A stretch of 64,000 nt of DNA from contig JBCCXA010000012.1 of the NCBI GenBank assembly GCA_039192515.1, forward strand, positions 33,328-97,327. Reading direction: 5' to 3'. Each line of letters opens with the position of its first letter. Positions within the stretch are counted from its first letter, which is position 1. A program made the translations under genes and the position numbers. Positions 35,841-44,568 of this stretch are shown here, in pieces. Under the pieces are notes generated by a model. That model saw only the letters and a list, made by a program, of their open reading frames with translations, made no database searches and was not told the DNA's origin. The DNA is from Verrucomicrobiota bacterium (GTDB lineage: Bacteria; Verrucomicrobiota; Verrucomicrobiia; Methylacidiphilales; JBCCWR01).

Positions 35841-36857
35841 ATGTTATCACGTGTTGCAGATTCGTTATTCTGGATAAGTCGGTACCTTGAGCGTGCGGAG
35901 AATATTTCTCGCATCGTGGATGTAAATCTTCAACTTATGCTTGATTTTCAAACGCTAGATGATGAATCACTAAAGGCTCATTGGGAACCCATCTTACAAA
36001 GCACAGCCGGAGAAGATTTATTCCATAAGCTCTATAAAAAGTGTAACAGTAAAACAGTTACAGAATTTCTTACCTTCCAGCAAAAGAACCCTAATTCCAT
36101 TGTTAGGTGTTTATATGATGCTCGTGAAAATGCTCGTATGGTTAGAGATCAGATATCAACAGATATGTGGGAGGAAGTAAATAAGACCTATCTATTTATG
36201 AGATCCAAGGAGGCAAAAAAGCTTTGGTCAAATGAACCGTATGATTTTTATCGGCGCATTCGTATGAATTCTTTGGTGATACAGGGGATTATAGACGCAA
36301 CAGTTCAGCAGGATGAAGGAAGAGAGTTTTTACAAGTAGGTAAATATTTAGAACGAGCCGATAAGACGACAAGAATCTTGGATGTCAAATATCACATTTT
36401 ACTACCCAGTGTAGATGATGTTGGGGGAGCAATTGATAAGGTTCAGTGGGGTGCTATTTTACGTTCAGCCAGTGCCTATGATGCCTATAAAAAAATCTAT
36501 GTATCAGATGTTGTTCCGTGGAAGGTGGCGGAATTGCTGATTCTTTCAGAGGAATGTCCCAGGTCTATTCGCTATTGTATGAAGATGTTAGACCTTTCGC
36601 TACGCAATATTTCGGGAACAGGTAAAGCTAGTTTTTCAAACTCTGCGGAGAAGCTTACAGGGCGCTTACTTTCGGAACTTAACTACAGCAGCATTGAGGA
36701 TATTTTCAAGGAAGGGCTGCATGAATATTTGGATCAGCTACAAGATAAGTTTAATAAAATTGGAAAAGAGATTTTTAAAACTTATATCTTTACCCCGATG
36801 CCTTCTCTTGATGAAGAAATCGATGTGCAGTTCCAACAGCAGCAACAGCAACAATAA
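35841..36857 (+). CDS. Alpha-E domain protein
   Basis: 338 residues, COG2307 helical family, beginning LSRVADSLFWISRYLERAEN, the diagnostic start, and continuing FLQVGKYLERADKTTRILDV and SASAYDAYKKIY. ATG at 35841 is chosen because it places that signature at the N-terminus and has AGGGA upstream; an in-frame TTG at 35808 lies within the previous gene. It ends in seven consecutive glutamines after QFQ, a simple CAG/CAA tract that may vary in length. It is the partner of the ATP-grasp protein 8 bases upstream. Confidence 0.92.
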   Translation: MLSRVADSLFWISRYLERAENISRIVDVNLQLMLDFQTLDDESLKAHWEPILQSTAGEDLFHKLYKKCNSKTVTEFLTFQQKNPNSIVRCLYDARENARMVRDQISTDMWEEVNKTYLFMRSKEAKKLWSNEPYDFYRRIRMNSLVIQGIIDATVQQDEGREFLQVGKYLERADKTTRILDVKYHILLPSVDDVGGAIDKVQWGAILRSASAYDAYKKIYVSDVVPWKVAELLILSEECPRSIRYCMKMLDLSLRNISGTGKASFSNSAEKLTGRLLSELNYSSIEDIFKEGLHEYLDQLQDKFNKIGKEIFKTYIFTPMPSLDEEIDVQFQQQQQQQ

Positions 36858-36894
36858 GTAAAAGTGAGCTTTTGAAAGATTTAAGAATTGTTTC

Positions 36895-37746
36895 ATGAAG
36901 CTTCATATCAAACATGAAACTCGTTATCAATACGAGAACCCTGTAAAAGAACGGTATAGTGAGCTGAGGCTAAAGCCGAAATCGATCGGGATACAAAACT
37001 GCTTAGACTTTCAGCTTAGGCTTGTGCCCGAGAGTCAAGTTAGTCACTATTTGGACTTCTACTTAAATGATGTCCATTTCTTCGATATTTCCATTCCACA
37101 TATAGAGCATGAAGTTGTTCTTGAAGCGGTAGTAGAACTACAAGAGTATCAAGCATTACCAAGACCAGAATCAGCTATCATATGGGATCACTTAGGCGAG
37201 TGTGCTACCAATGAAGCTTGTTACGATTTTTTGGGGACGAGTCCATTAGTGAATCTTAATGTATCAGTGTGGCGCTTGGCCCAAGATATATCTCTTAGCC
37301 GACAAGACCTATGGGAAGATGTGGAGTCTATCAGCCATTTTGTTTATGAGTACTTGACCTATGACCAATCCGCAACGACGGTAAATACCAGGGTCGATGA
37401 TGTCATTGAGTGCAAGGCAGGTGTTTGCCAGGATTTTGCTCATGTCATGGTTGGAATTTGCAGGAGCTTGAATATTCCAGCGCGTTATGTAAGCGGGTAT
37501 TTATATCAAGGAAATCAGGATATAAAAGCTCGGGGAACGGAAGCCTCCCATGCGTGGGTAGAGGCGTATTTGCCAAATTTTGGCTGGAGGGCTTTTGACC
37601 CAACGAATGATCGCGTAGTGGACGATCATTATGTCACGATAGCTGTGGGCCGAGATTATTCTGATGTAGCACCAGTTAAGGGTACTTATAAGGGAGTATC
37701 AGCGGAGTCAATGGAAGTTAGTGTTCAAGTTAATGAGACTACTTAA
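36895..37746 (+). CDS. Transglutaminase-like family protein
   Basis: 283 residues. An N-terminal bacterial transglutaminase-like beta domain (MKLHIKHETRYQYENPVKER) precedes the transglutaminase core with the Cys-His-Asp triad: GVCQDFAHVMVGICRSLNIP (Cys), ASHAWVEAYLPNFGW (His) and FDPTND (Asp). It may act as a peptidase or amide-forming enzyme on the product of the ATP-grasp/alpha-E pair. Last gene of that trio, 37 bases after alpha-E. Confidence 0.92.
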   Translation: MKLHIKHETRYQYENPVKERYSELRLKPKSIGIQNCLDFQLRLVPESQVSHYLDFYLNDVHFFDISIPHIEHEVVLEAVVELQEYQALPRPESAIIWDHLGECATNEACYDFLGTSPLVNLNVSVWRLAQDISLSRQDLWEDVESISHFVYEYLTYDQSATTVNTRVDDVIECKAGVCQDFAHVMVGICRSLNIPARYVSGYLYQGNQDIKARGTEASHAWVEAYLPNFGWRAFDPTNDRVVDDHYVTIAVGRDYSDVAPVKGTYKGVSAESMEVSVQVNETT

Positions 37747-37816
37747 TCTAGGCATCTGATTTCTAGATATCCGTTGACTTAGTCGAGTAGTCCTCCGGTT
37801 ACTATTATTAACCCAG

Positions 37817-38104
37817 GATAATGTCGTATAAGTTGAACCGGATGCCTAAAGGCTTGAGCCACAAGGAAAAAAGAGTCGGCGAAGATCTATCAATCATATC
37901 ATCCGAGCTTAGTTCTTATAAGCAATCGAAGGCGAAGTTATCAAGTCTAAGGAGCTCCAATCCGGATAGAGCTGAGACATGGATCTCAAAAAGATGATAC
38001 CTTGAGAGGAGCTTTATATTTCTTGGGGCCAAGATCTTGCACAGATCTTCAAGCCTCTATGATATCATTTAGGTTAAAACGAGTTTATGTGCTTGCAATT
38101 CTTG
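37817..38104 (+). repeat. Dispersed intergenic repeat, copy 6 (long type, most complete)
   Basis: About 288 bases. It runs GGATAATGTCGTATAAGTTG, GCTTGAGCCACAAGGAAAAA, GAGTCGGCGAAGATCTATCA. It continues with the long-type internal segment (AATCGAAGGCGAAGTTATCA, CCAATCCGGATAGAGCTGAG) and GATGATACCTTGAGAGGAGC, and ends with a perfect hairpin AAGATCT-TGCAC-AGATCTT and AAGCCTCTATGATATCATTT. It is the best reference copy for aligning the others. It lies upstream of the MCP-like gene. Confidence 0.82.
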
Positions 38105-38262
38105 TCGAAGTTTATGGCATCTATCATTGACACGGTATCTAAAATACATTTGTGGTCATTATTTGAGGGTTTTAATCTAAAAAGGCCTCAAGCAATAATT
38201 CTTTGATTCCGATATCATAATCATACAAAACGGTTTGGAGTATTCGAGCCACAGAAAGATTT

Positions 38263-40203
38263 ATGCTCAGAAATTTTCTAGGACAAACGCATGAAGAAGC
38301 TAACAGGGTAAGTAACATCCTCGATGAATTAAAGAGTAAAGCTGGCCTACCTAATTTGCTAAAACTCAAAAAGAAATCTGGTGGCTTGAAAATAGAAGAG
38401 CTTAGAGAGGTTTCTCAAGAGCTATCCAATATACTCGGGCAATCGCACCGTGAGCTTGCCTCTTTAAAAGATTTACCCAGAGTCATTGAAGGACAAGTAC
38501 AGGAAGTGGGCAAGTATCTGGAACAAATGGACCTTCAAGGCAAAAAGCTTGTTAGCGACAGTGATATGCTACTTAAGCTTTCTGTTGGTAGTACCGCTGG
38601 GGAAACATCTTTTGAAAAAGCTATAGAAGAAGTAAGTGGGCCTTTAGAATTTTTGCAACGAGCTAAAGATGAAGATGCTAAGCTTCTTGCTTTACTTACC
38701 TCCAATCTTGAGTCAATCGGCCGTATGTTTACTTCTGAGAAAAATCTTGGGCGAACCATGAGACCTCTGAAATATTTACAGACCATGTTCAAGATTGAGT
38801 CATCTGCCTTAGATGAAAACGTTCAGGACGTTTTTTTAGGACTTACTAAAGATATTGAAAAGCTGCATGTTCAAGTTGCTGACATTTTTAGCAGTAAATT
38901 TAGGGAATTGGAAGAAGCTAAGTGCACGCTCAATGAAGTTACAGATAAGTTTGCACAAGAGATGAAAGCTTGTCACAAAAAGGCAGATGAACGTAGAACG
39001 CAAATATACTCTTCTCTGGAAGTTCTCAAAGCGGACTTTAAAACTAATAAGCAACGTGATGCAAAAGTTACTCAGTTTAGTAAGGACGTGTGTCTATCCA
39101 TTGGACATGTTGTCATCGGTTTACAATTTCAGGATATCGTATCCCAAAAAATTGAGCATGTTCTTTCGGTGTTAAATCAAATAGAAGCTCATTCTTCAGA
39201 ACTTCAGGACATCACAAATGAAAAAGAACTTGTTCTGCATTTACAAACTATCTATCAGCAAGCAACTGTGCAAGTTGGGCAGTTAGAGAATGTTCAGCAG
39301 GATCTATTAAACGCCGAAGATCAGATTAAAAACGGCTTAGACAATGTCATAAGATGCACCAAGAAGGCTGATCAAGAATGTTTTCAGATGTCAGATTACG
39401 AGAGAGTGAACTCTGGTGTAGATGGCATGGTTCAAGTTTTACTTGATGCTTATGTAGATGTTAGAAACATCTTTCATCAGTTTACCATACTAACTGAAGA
39501 TGTTTATGTAAAACTTCGACCACTCAGCAGCATGGCTTCAGGGCTAAATGAACGAATAAGGACCTTATCTGCTGAAATTCATTTGATTGCACTTAACTCA
39601 CAGGTTCAAGCCGTGCGTGTTCAAGGTGGTATGGGCTTGGAGACATTAGCTTCGAATACATGTAAAATATCGGTTGATACCTTAGAGATAAGTCGCTCGG
39701 TTTCATTAGAGCTTGATTCCCTCATTAGCGAAATGTCTAAATGCGTGGCCTCCTGTGATGCCGTCTATAGCGAGGCGAAAGGCATTTATGATACCATTCA
39801 ATCGAAAGGAAAATCTACTGAAGGGGAGCTTCATGCTTATCGAGATCAAACTATTCAAGTCATTATTGATCTCGGGATGTCTATAGATTCAATTGAAACT
39901 CAATCAAGCGATGCATTAGCCTTAGTTGATTTTCAATCACCAATGAGTCAGTATCTGCTCGACCCATTAAATTTTGCTAGAAAAATCAGAGATGCTGCAG
40001 GGAAGCAAATTGATAAATTAGGTGTGGAGCGCTGGCAAGATGGTGATCAGGTAACCTATGAGCTAGCTGACCGTTATACTATGAATTCTGAGCGAACGGT
40101 TCATCAACAAGTGGCATCTAGAGAATCTGGGCTCAATCATCAACTATTCTCTGACTCTATTGGAGCTGACAATCAGTCCCTTGGTGATGTTGAACTATTT
40201 TAA
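38263..40203 (+). CDS. Cytosolic coiled-coil protein with MCP-like signalling segment
   Basis: 646 residues, no membrane segment, almost entirely helical. Two parts recall chemotaxis proteins: VVIGLQFQDIVSQKIEHVLS (the QFQDI...Q..EH pattern of CheZ- and MCP-associated proteins) and LSAEIHLIALNSQVQAVRVQ GGMGLETLA, a diverged form of the MCP hairpin ([17 protein letters not shown]...). The core Glu and Arg of the hairpin tip are replaced, so CheA/CheW contact may be altered. It stands 0.7 kb before the che operon on the same strand, with the BLUF gene between in opposite orientation. It may be a soluble receptor or adaptor; not certain. Confidence 0.65.
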   Translation: MLRNFLGQTHEEANRVSNILDELKSKAGLPNLLKLKKKSGGLKIEELREVSQELSNILGQSHRELASLKDLPRVIEGQVQEVGKYLEQMDLQGKKLVSDSDMLLKLSVGSTAGETSFEKAIEEVSGPLEFLQRAKDEDAKLLALLTSNLESIGRMFTSEKNLGRTMRPLKYLQTMFKIESSALDENVQDVFLGLTKDIEKLHVQVADIFSSKFRELEEAKCTLNEVTDKFAQEMKACHKKADERRTQIYSSLEVLKADFKTNKQRDAKVTQFSKDVCLSIGHVVIGLQFQDIVSQKIEHVLSVLNQIEAHSSELQDITNEKELVLHLQTIYQQATVQVGQLENVQQDLLNAEDQIKNGLDNVIRCTKKADQECFQMSDYERVNSGVDGMVQVLLDAYVDVRNIFHQFTILTEDVYVKLRPLSSMASGLNERIRTLSAEIHLIALNSQVQAVRVQGGMGLETLASNTCKISVDTLEISRSVSLELDSLISEMSKCVASCDAVYSEAKGIYDTIQSKGKSTEGELHAYRDQTIQVIIDLGMSIDSIETQSSDALALVDFQSPMSQYLLDPLNFARKIRDAAGKQIDKLGVERWQDGDQVTYELADRYTMNSERTVHQQVASRESGLNHQLFSDSIGADNQSLGDVELF

Positions 40204-40223
40204 ACCCGGATAATTGGATAAAG

Positions 40224-40267
40224 TAACTCGCGAGGTATGTTAGTGACTGGTATACCTTACTGAGTTA
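40224..40267. terminator. Imperfect hairpin between convergent genes
   Basis: TAACTC and AGGTAT pair with ATACCT and TGAGTTA across a ~13-base loop, with small internal loops. It sits between the convergent MCP-like and BLUF genes. There is no T-run, so a factor-independent terminator is only a possibility. Confidence 0.3.
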
Positions 40268-40286
40268 TTGTTGAATAAAAGAGGTT

Positions 40287-40730
40287 CTAATCTGAGGTAT
40301 GTCCAGCCAAGTAATAAGCATCTAGTAAAATAGATTGAGCTACGATTGGGTTCATGGGAATAAGCACACCTTTTCGGTCAATATCAGCGTACTTTTCCGA
40401 GAACATTAAACGATGTGATGGGCTAAGTTCTTCGAAATTTAGAGCTTGCATGAACCACCTTTTAAAAAGCTGTTTCTCTATTAAGTCGTAGCTAATTATT
40501 TTGACCTGACAGTGTCTTTTATCTTGCGAAATTCTATTGTAGAGGGCGTTAACAGGCTCAATAGGCCCTTCTAATACTTGTAAGAAGCTATCACCCGATA
40601 AGGCAAGCATACCAGTGATATGCTGGCGCGAGTTATTTTTTGCTGCTGTTTCAGCTAATTTTTTAAGATCTTTTACATCAAAGAATTCACTGCTTGCACG
40701 GCTTTTATAAACTAATCGGCATTGGTTCAT
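40287..40730 (-). CDS. BLUF-domain blue-light photoreceptor
   Basis: A 147-residue short BLUF protein (PixD-like, no output domain). Flavin-binding residues are all present: Tyr8 in CRLVYKSRA, Asn32/33 in AKNNSRQHITGML, Gln51 in FLQVLEGP, and the Trp92/Met94 pair in RWFMQA. It binds FAD and shifts its hydrogen-bond network on blue light. Short BLUF proteins work by binding partner proteins such as response regulators. Its place between the MCP-like gene and the che operon suggests light input to this chemosensory system; that is inference. The 182-base divergent gap before cheY probably holds both promoters. Confidence 0.92.
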   Translation of the reverse strand: MNQCRLVYKSRASSEFFDVKDLKKLAETAAKNNSRQHITGMLALSGDSFLQVLEGPIEPVNALYNRISQDKRHCQVKIISYDLIEKQLFKRWFMQALNFEELSPSHRLMFSEKYADIDRKGVLIPMNPIVAQSILLDAYYLAGHTSD

Positions 40731-40912
40731 AAGTAAATTTTAAATCAACTCCGTTTAATAAAATCGTCATATTTTTTTAAAAATGAATGCTAAATATTGG
40801 AAATAATTATTTTAATCGCTTTGCAATGATAACAAGATTATCTATCAAAATCTCCTAAAGCATTTACTAGCAATGGACGAATTTAAAATTGGAATAATAG
40901 GAACCCAAATAC

Positions 40913-41278
40913 ATGCCCGGTAGAATAATGACTGTTGATGATGCCTCAGCAATGAGACAAATGATTTCTTTCACTCTAAAATCAGCTGGTTATGAGGTCA
41001 TCGAGGCAAGTGATGGGAAAGATGCACTAAGGCAATTACAGGGCAGGGCTGTGGACCTTGTTATTACGGATATCAATATGCCAAATATGAATGGTATAGA
41101 ATTAACACGCCAGCTTAGAAGGCAACCGCTTTCACAAAAAACTCCCATACTCATTCTCACTACTGAAGCTGAGCCCGGTAAGAAAATGGAAGGTAAATCC
41201 GCAGGAGCGACAGGTTGGATTGTTAAGCCTTTTAATCAAAGCCAGCTTGTTGAAATCGTTAAAAAAGTGCTTGGTTAG
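40913..41278 (+). CDS. cheY: CheY-type response regulator
   Basis: 121-residue single receiver domain. The acidic pair is in MTVDDASAMRQMI, the phospho-acceptor Asp in LVITDINMPNMNGIELT, the Thr in ILTTEAE and the Lys in WIVKPFNQSQLVEIV. It is the first gene of the chemosensory run and directly precedes cheA, so it is the prime candidate for CheY. The sequence AGATGWIVKPFN is close to CheY proteins of non-enteric che clusters. Confidence 0.92.
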   Translation: MPGRIMTVDDASAMRQMISFTLKSAGYEVIEASDGKDALRQLQGRAVDLVITDINMPNMNGIELTRQLRRQPLSQKTPILILTTEAEPGKKMEGKSAGATGWIVKPFNQSQLVEIVKKVLG

Positions 41279-41323
41279 TCAGTCATTTTCCGTTTTTAAA
41301 GGTGCAGGCAATCAGAGTAAGTC

Positions 41324-43726
41324 ATGAACGAAGACATACAAAAAAGACTTATTGGCGAATTTATTCAAGAAAGTCTTGAGGCAATAGAAAGCTTTGACCA
41401 TGCATTGCTTGAGTTAGAGAGTGGAGAAAACACAGGCGACGATGAAATTCTAAATACAATTTTTAGGAATATTCATACAATCAAAGGCACTAGTGGATGT
41501 TTAGGGTTAAGTAAAATAGAGTCTGTCGCTCATGTAGGAGAAAGCCTATTGTCCAAAGTTCGTGACGGCGAAATTAAAATTGAGCAGGGCTTAATCACCT
41601 TACTCTTATCTTTTTCAGATGCACTGAATGCTATGCTAAAAAGCTTACAGGACTCTGGCAATGAAGGGGTCCAAGACTATCATGAATTAGTTCGTAAACT
41701 ACATGAGCGTCAAGAGCAAAGTGAGTTAGCTGAATCACCAAAAATCGAACAAAAGGAGATCGAGGTAACGAGTTCTAAAGCCTGCTTTGGATTGTTTGAG
41801 GAAGAGGATCAAGAACATGGAAATGAGATAGAATCCAAGCAATGTTTTGGGCTTTTCGCTGATGAGGATGAGTCTGAAGAGGAAAATAATTCAAAGCTAA
41901 CTAGTCCTGCAGATCCTGATGCTGATAGGGCTAAGAATTCTGGAAGATTTCCAGCACCTAACTCACAGACCAAGGGGCAAGATTTCAAGCAGCCTGAAGT
42001 TAAACAATCAGAGGCACAAGATCAGAGAGAGGGTTTAGTTACCGTTAAGGAAAAGGCTATTCGGGTTGATGTCAACCAATTGGATAAATTGATGAACTTA
42101 GTAGGCGAGTTAGTTTTAGCACGCAACCAAATTGTCCAATATGCAGGTAATATGGAAGATAACGCATTATTAGCTGCTTCTCAGAGACTCAATCTCATTA
42201 CCACTGAGTTACAAGAAGGAGTAATGAAAACGAGAATGCAACCCATAGGTAATGTATGGGCTAAGTTTCCTAGGGTGGTAAGAGACGTTTGTTTAGAATT
42301 AGGTAAGAAAGTGAAACTGGATATGGTTGGTAAAGAAACTGACTTAGACAGGACCCTCATTGAGGCAATTAAAGATCCATTAACCCATATTGTTCGAAAT
42401 GCTATTGACCACGGTATTGAGATGCCAGAAGAGAGAGTCAAAGCTGGTAAAACCGAAGAAGGTATTCTCTTGTTAAGAGCCTACCATGAAGGTGGTCAAG
42501 TCAATATTGAGATTGTTGATGATGGTGGTGGTATCAACGTGGAGCGTGTCAAAGCTAAGGCAATTGAGAAAGGCTTGATTAGTTCCGAAGAAGCTTCACG
42601 CATGGGAGAACGAGACGTCTATGGCTTGATTTTTTCTCCTGGTTTTTCAACAGCTCCTAAAGTCACAAATCTATCAGGACGTGGTGTAGGAATGGATGTT
42701 GTGAAAACAAATATCGAAAAAATTGGTGGATCTATTGATATCAAGAGTGAAATAGGTCAAGGAACTATCTTGAAGCTTAAAATACCGCTAACACTCGCTA
42801 TAATTCCTGCTTTAATTGTGACAGTAGGTGATGAGCGTTTTGCTATACCCCAAGTTAATTTATTAGAGCTAGTCTACTTAGAGGGTGAGGAGATGGAAAA
42901 GTCAATCGAGTATATTGACGGAACTCCTATTTGCAGGCTTCGAGGTAAATTGCTCCCTTTAGTATTTTTAAGTAAAGAATTGCAAGTTGAAGGTAGCGAT
43001 GGCGAAAAGCCCAAAGACGATCAGCAAATAAGTATTGTGGTATTACAAGCCGACGATAAATCATTTGGCTTAGTTGTAGATCAAATTAATGATACGGAAG
43101 AAATAGTCGTCAAACCACTTAGTAAGCAGCTAAAGAATTTATCATTCTTCGCAGGCGCTACCATTATGGGCGATGGCAAGGTTGCACTGATATTGGATGT
43201 CATGGGACTGGCTCAACATTCTCATGTGATTTCGGAAGTGAGGAGTCAATCAAGCTATGATGAACGAGATGAAGATCAAGATACTGGAAGTGACAAAGAG
43301 ACTTTATTACTCTTCGGTGCTGGAAGCAACCAAAGTTTAGCGATTCCTCTCTCTTTAGTGGATCGTTTAGAAGAATTTGACGAACGGGATATTGAATACA
43401 GTGGACGACAAGAAGTTATTCAGTATCGAGGACAAATTCTCCCTCTAATCAGAGTTGAAAATTTTATTGATGGAACAAATGCAACTACCCAAGAGACAAA
43501 AAATAATGATTCTATGCAAGTAGTTGTTTATTCTGAGCAAAATAGAAGCGTGGGGTTAGTTGTTGGTCAAATAAAAGATATTGTAGAGGAAAGTCTGACG
43601 GTAAAAAAGGAAAGCTCTGCTCATGGTTTAACAGGTTCTGCAGTGATCCAAGAATCCGTTACCGACTTTCTAGATGTTAAAGGAATTATCCAAGAAGCCG
43701 ATCCTAGTTTTTTTGAAAATCTTTAA
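41324..43726 (+). CDS. cheA: Chemotaxis histidine kinase CheA with extra C-terminal CheW domain
   Basis: 800 residues. HPt domain with phospho-His51 in NIHTIKGTSGCLGL; a linker carrying SKACFGLFEEED (151-162) and SKQCFGLFADED (171-182), a 20-residue direct repeat; dimerisation P3 from about 255; HATPase P4 with N-box THIVRNAIDHG, DDGGGIN and LSGRGVGMDVVKTNI; regulatory CheW-like P5 from about 490; then a second CheW-like domain from about 655 (LLLFGAGSNQSLAIPLSLVD). No conventional folded P2 is evident: the repeated FGLF motifs may take over CheY/CheB docking. Followed 12 bases later by cheW. Confidence 0.95.
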   Translation: MNEDIQKRLIGEFIQESLEAIESFDHALLELESGENTGDDEILNTIFRNIHTIKGTSGCLGLSKIESVAHVGESLLSKVRDGEIKIEQGLITLLLSFSDALNAMLKSLQDSGNEGVQDYHELVRKLHERQEQSELAESPKIEQKEIEVTSSKACFGLFEEEDQEHGNEIESKQCFGLFADEDESEEENNSKLTSPADPDADRAKNSGRFPAPNSQTKGQDFKQPEVKQSEAQDQREGLVTVKEKAIRVDVNQLDKLMNLVGELVLARNQIVQYAGNMEDNALLAASQRLNLITTELQEGVMKTRMQPIGNVWAKFPRVVRDVCLELGKKVKLDMVGKETDLDRTLIEAIKDPLTHIVRNAIDHGIEMPEERVKAGKTEEGILLLRAYHEGGQVNIEIVDDGGGINVERVKAKAIEKGLISSEEASRMGERDVYGLIFSPGFSTAPKVTNLSGRGVGMDVVKTNIEKIGGSIDIKSEIGQGTILKLKIPLTLAIIPALIVTVGDERFAIPQVNLLELVYLEGEEMEKSIEYIDGTPICRLRGKLLPLVFLSKELQVEGSDGEKPKDDQQISIVVLQADDKSFGLVVDQINDTEEIVVKPLSKQLKNLSFFAGATIMGDGKVALILDVMGLAQHSHVISEVRSQSSYDERDEDQDTGSDKETLLLFGAGSNQSLAIPLSLVDRLEEFDERDIEYSGRQEVIQYRGQILPLIRVENFIDGTNATTQETKNNDSMQVVVYSEQNRSVGLVVGQIKDIVEESLTVKKESSAHGLTGSAVIQESVTDFLDVKGIIQEADPSFFENL

Positions 43727-43738
43727 AACGAGATTTAT

Positions 43739-44170
43739 ATGCAGAGTGAAAAACAATTTTGTACGTTCTTTTTAAAGGACCTTTTTTTTGGTGTTGAGGT
43801 GATTAATGTGCAGGAGGTTTTGAAATATCAAGAAATGACCAGAGTTCCTCTATCTGATGAAGTCATTAAAGGCCTAATAAACTTGCGTGGTCAGATTGTA
43901 ACCGCCATAGATTTACGTCGTAAGCTGGATATTGAACCATTATCTGCAGATAAACTGCCCATGAATGTTGTATTAAAAACCGAGAGTGGAGCAGTCAGTT
44001 TGCTTGTAGATGAAATTGGAGACGTCTTAGAAGTTAGTGAAGAAAGTTTTGAACTGCCACCTGAGACATTACAAGGCAACATTAGAGAGTTGGTGAATGG
44101 AGTCTATAAGTTGAAAGATCAGTTGTTACTTAGCTTAAATACTGAAAAAGCCGTTAATGTTTGCACCTAG
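43739..44170 (+). CDS. cheW: CheW coupling protein
   Basis: 143 residues, single CheW domain: FCTFFLKDLFFGVEVINVQE, EMTRVPLSDEVIKGLINLRG and VSLLVDEIGDVLEVSEE. It links chemoreceptors to the CheA P5 domain. The cheA-cheW-receptor order is that of a complete signalling array. Confidence 0.95.
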   Translation: MQSEKQFCTFFLKDLFFGVEVINVQEVLKYQEMTRVPLSDEVIKGLINLRGQIVTAIDLRRKLDIEPLSADKLPMNVVLKTESGAVSLLVDEIGDVLEVSEESFELPPETLQGNIRELVNGVYKLKDQLLLSLNTEKAVNVCT

Positions 44171-44202
44171 ATATGCCGAACTGAGATATTAGACAGTCGC
44201 CC

Positions 44203-44559
44203 ATGTTACATATTATTTCAACCGTCGTTATCTTGTTAATTGCAGCAGGAATCTATTACCGCAAGAATTTGAAGCTTCATTACAAAATAATGGGGGCTGC
44301 ATTTGTTTTGGATGTTGCTTTAGTGCTATATATTGAGTTCACTCGTCATGCTGTGGAGCAGGCTATTAATCCAGTAGGCGCACTATTGATGTTCCATATC
44401 ATCGTATCAGTGTTAGTTTTAGTGGCTTATCTGGTTCAATTTGAGCTAGGCCGGAGAATTTTAAAAGGCATGGTAGCAACCAAAAGTCTTCACATTCAAA
44501 TAGGGATTACTTTTGTTTCCCTACGTCTGGCGAATTATATCACCAGTTTCATGATCTAA
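44203..44559 (+). CDS. Small four-helix membrane protein in the che operon
   Basis: 118 residues with about four hydrophobic segments: MLHIISTVVILLIAAGIYY, then HYKIMGAAFVLDVALVLYIE, LMFHIIVSVLVLVAYLV and HIQIGITFVSLRLANYI. A histidine recurs at or near the start of each helix (H3, H27, H66, H98), a layout reminiscent of DUF420-type or other heme/metal-contacting membrane proteins. The family is not firmly recognised. It lies between cheW and the globin receptor, with 32- and 9-base gaps, so it is almost certainly co-transcribed and may be linked to heme or redox signalling. Confidence 0.6.
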   Translation: MLHIISTVVILLIAAGIYYRKNLKLHYKIMGAAFVLDVALVLYIEFTRHAVEQAINPVGALLMFHIIVSVLVLVAYLVQFELGRRILKGMVATKSLHIQIGITFVSLRLANYITSFMI

Positions 44560-44568
44560 ATTACAAGC

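Noticed and set aside
40224..40267. Confident factor-independent terminator
   Set aside because: The hairpin is imperfect and has no T-run, so it is listed only at low confidence.
40731..40912. Sigma-70-like promoter between the BLUF gene and cheY
   Set aside because: The gap is AT-rich enough that many -10/-35-like matches occur; none stands out.
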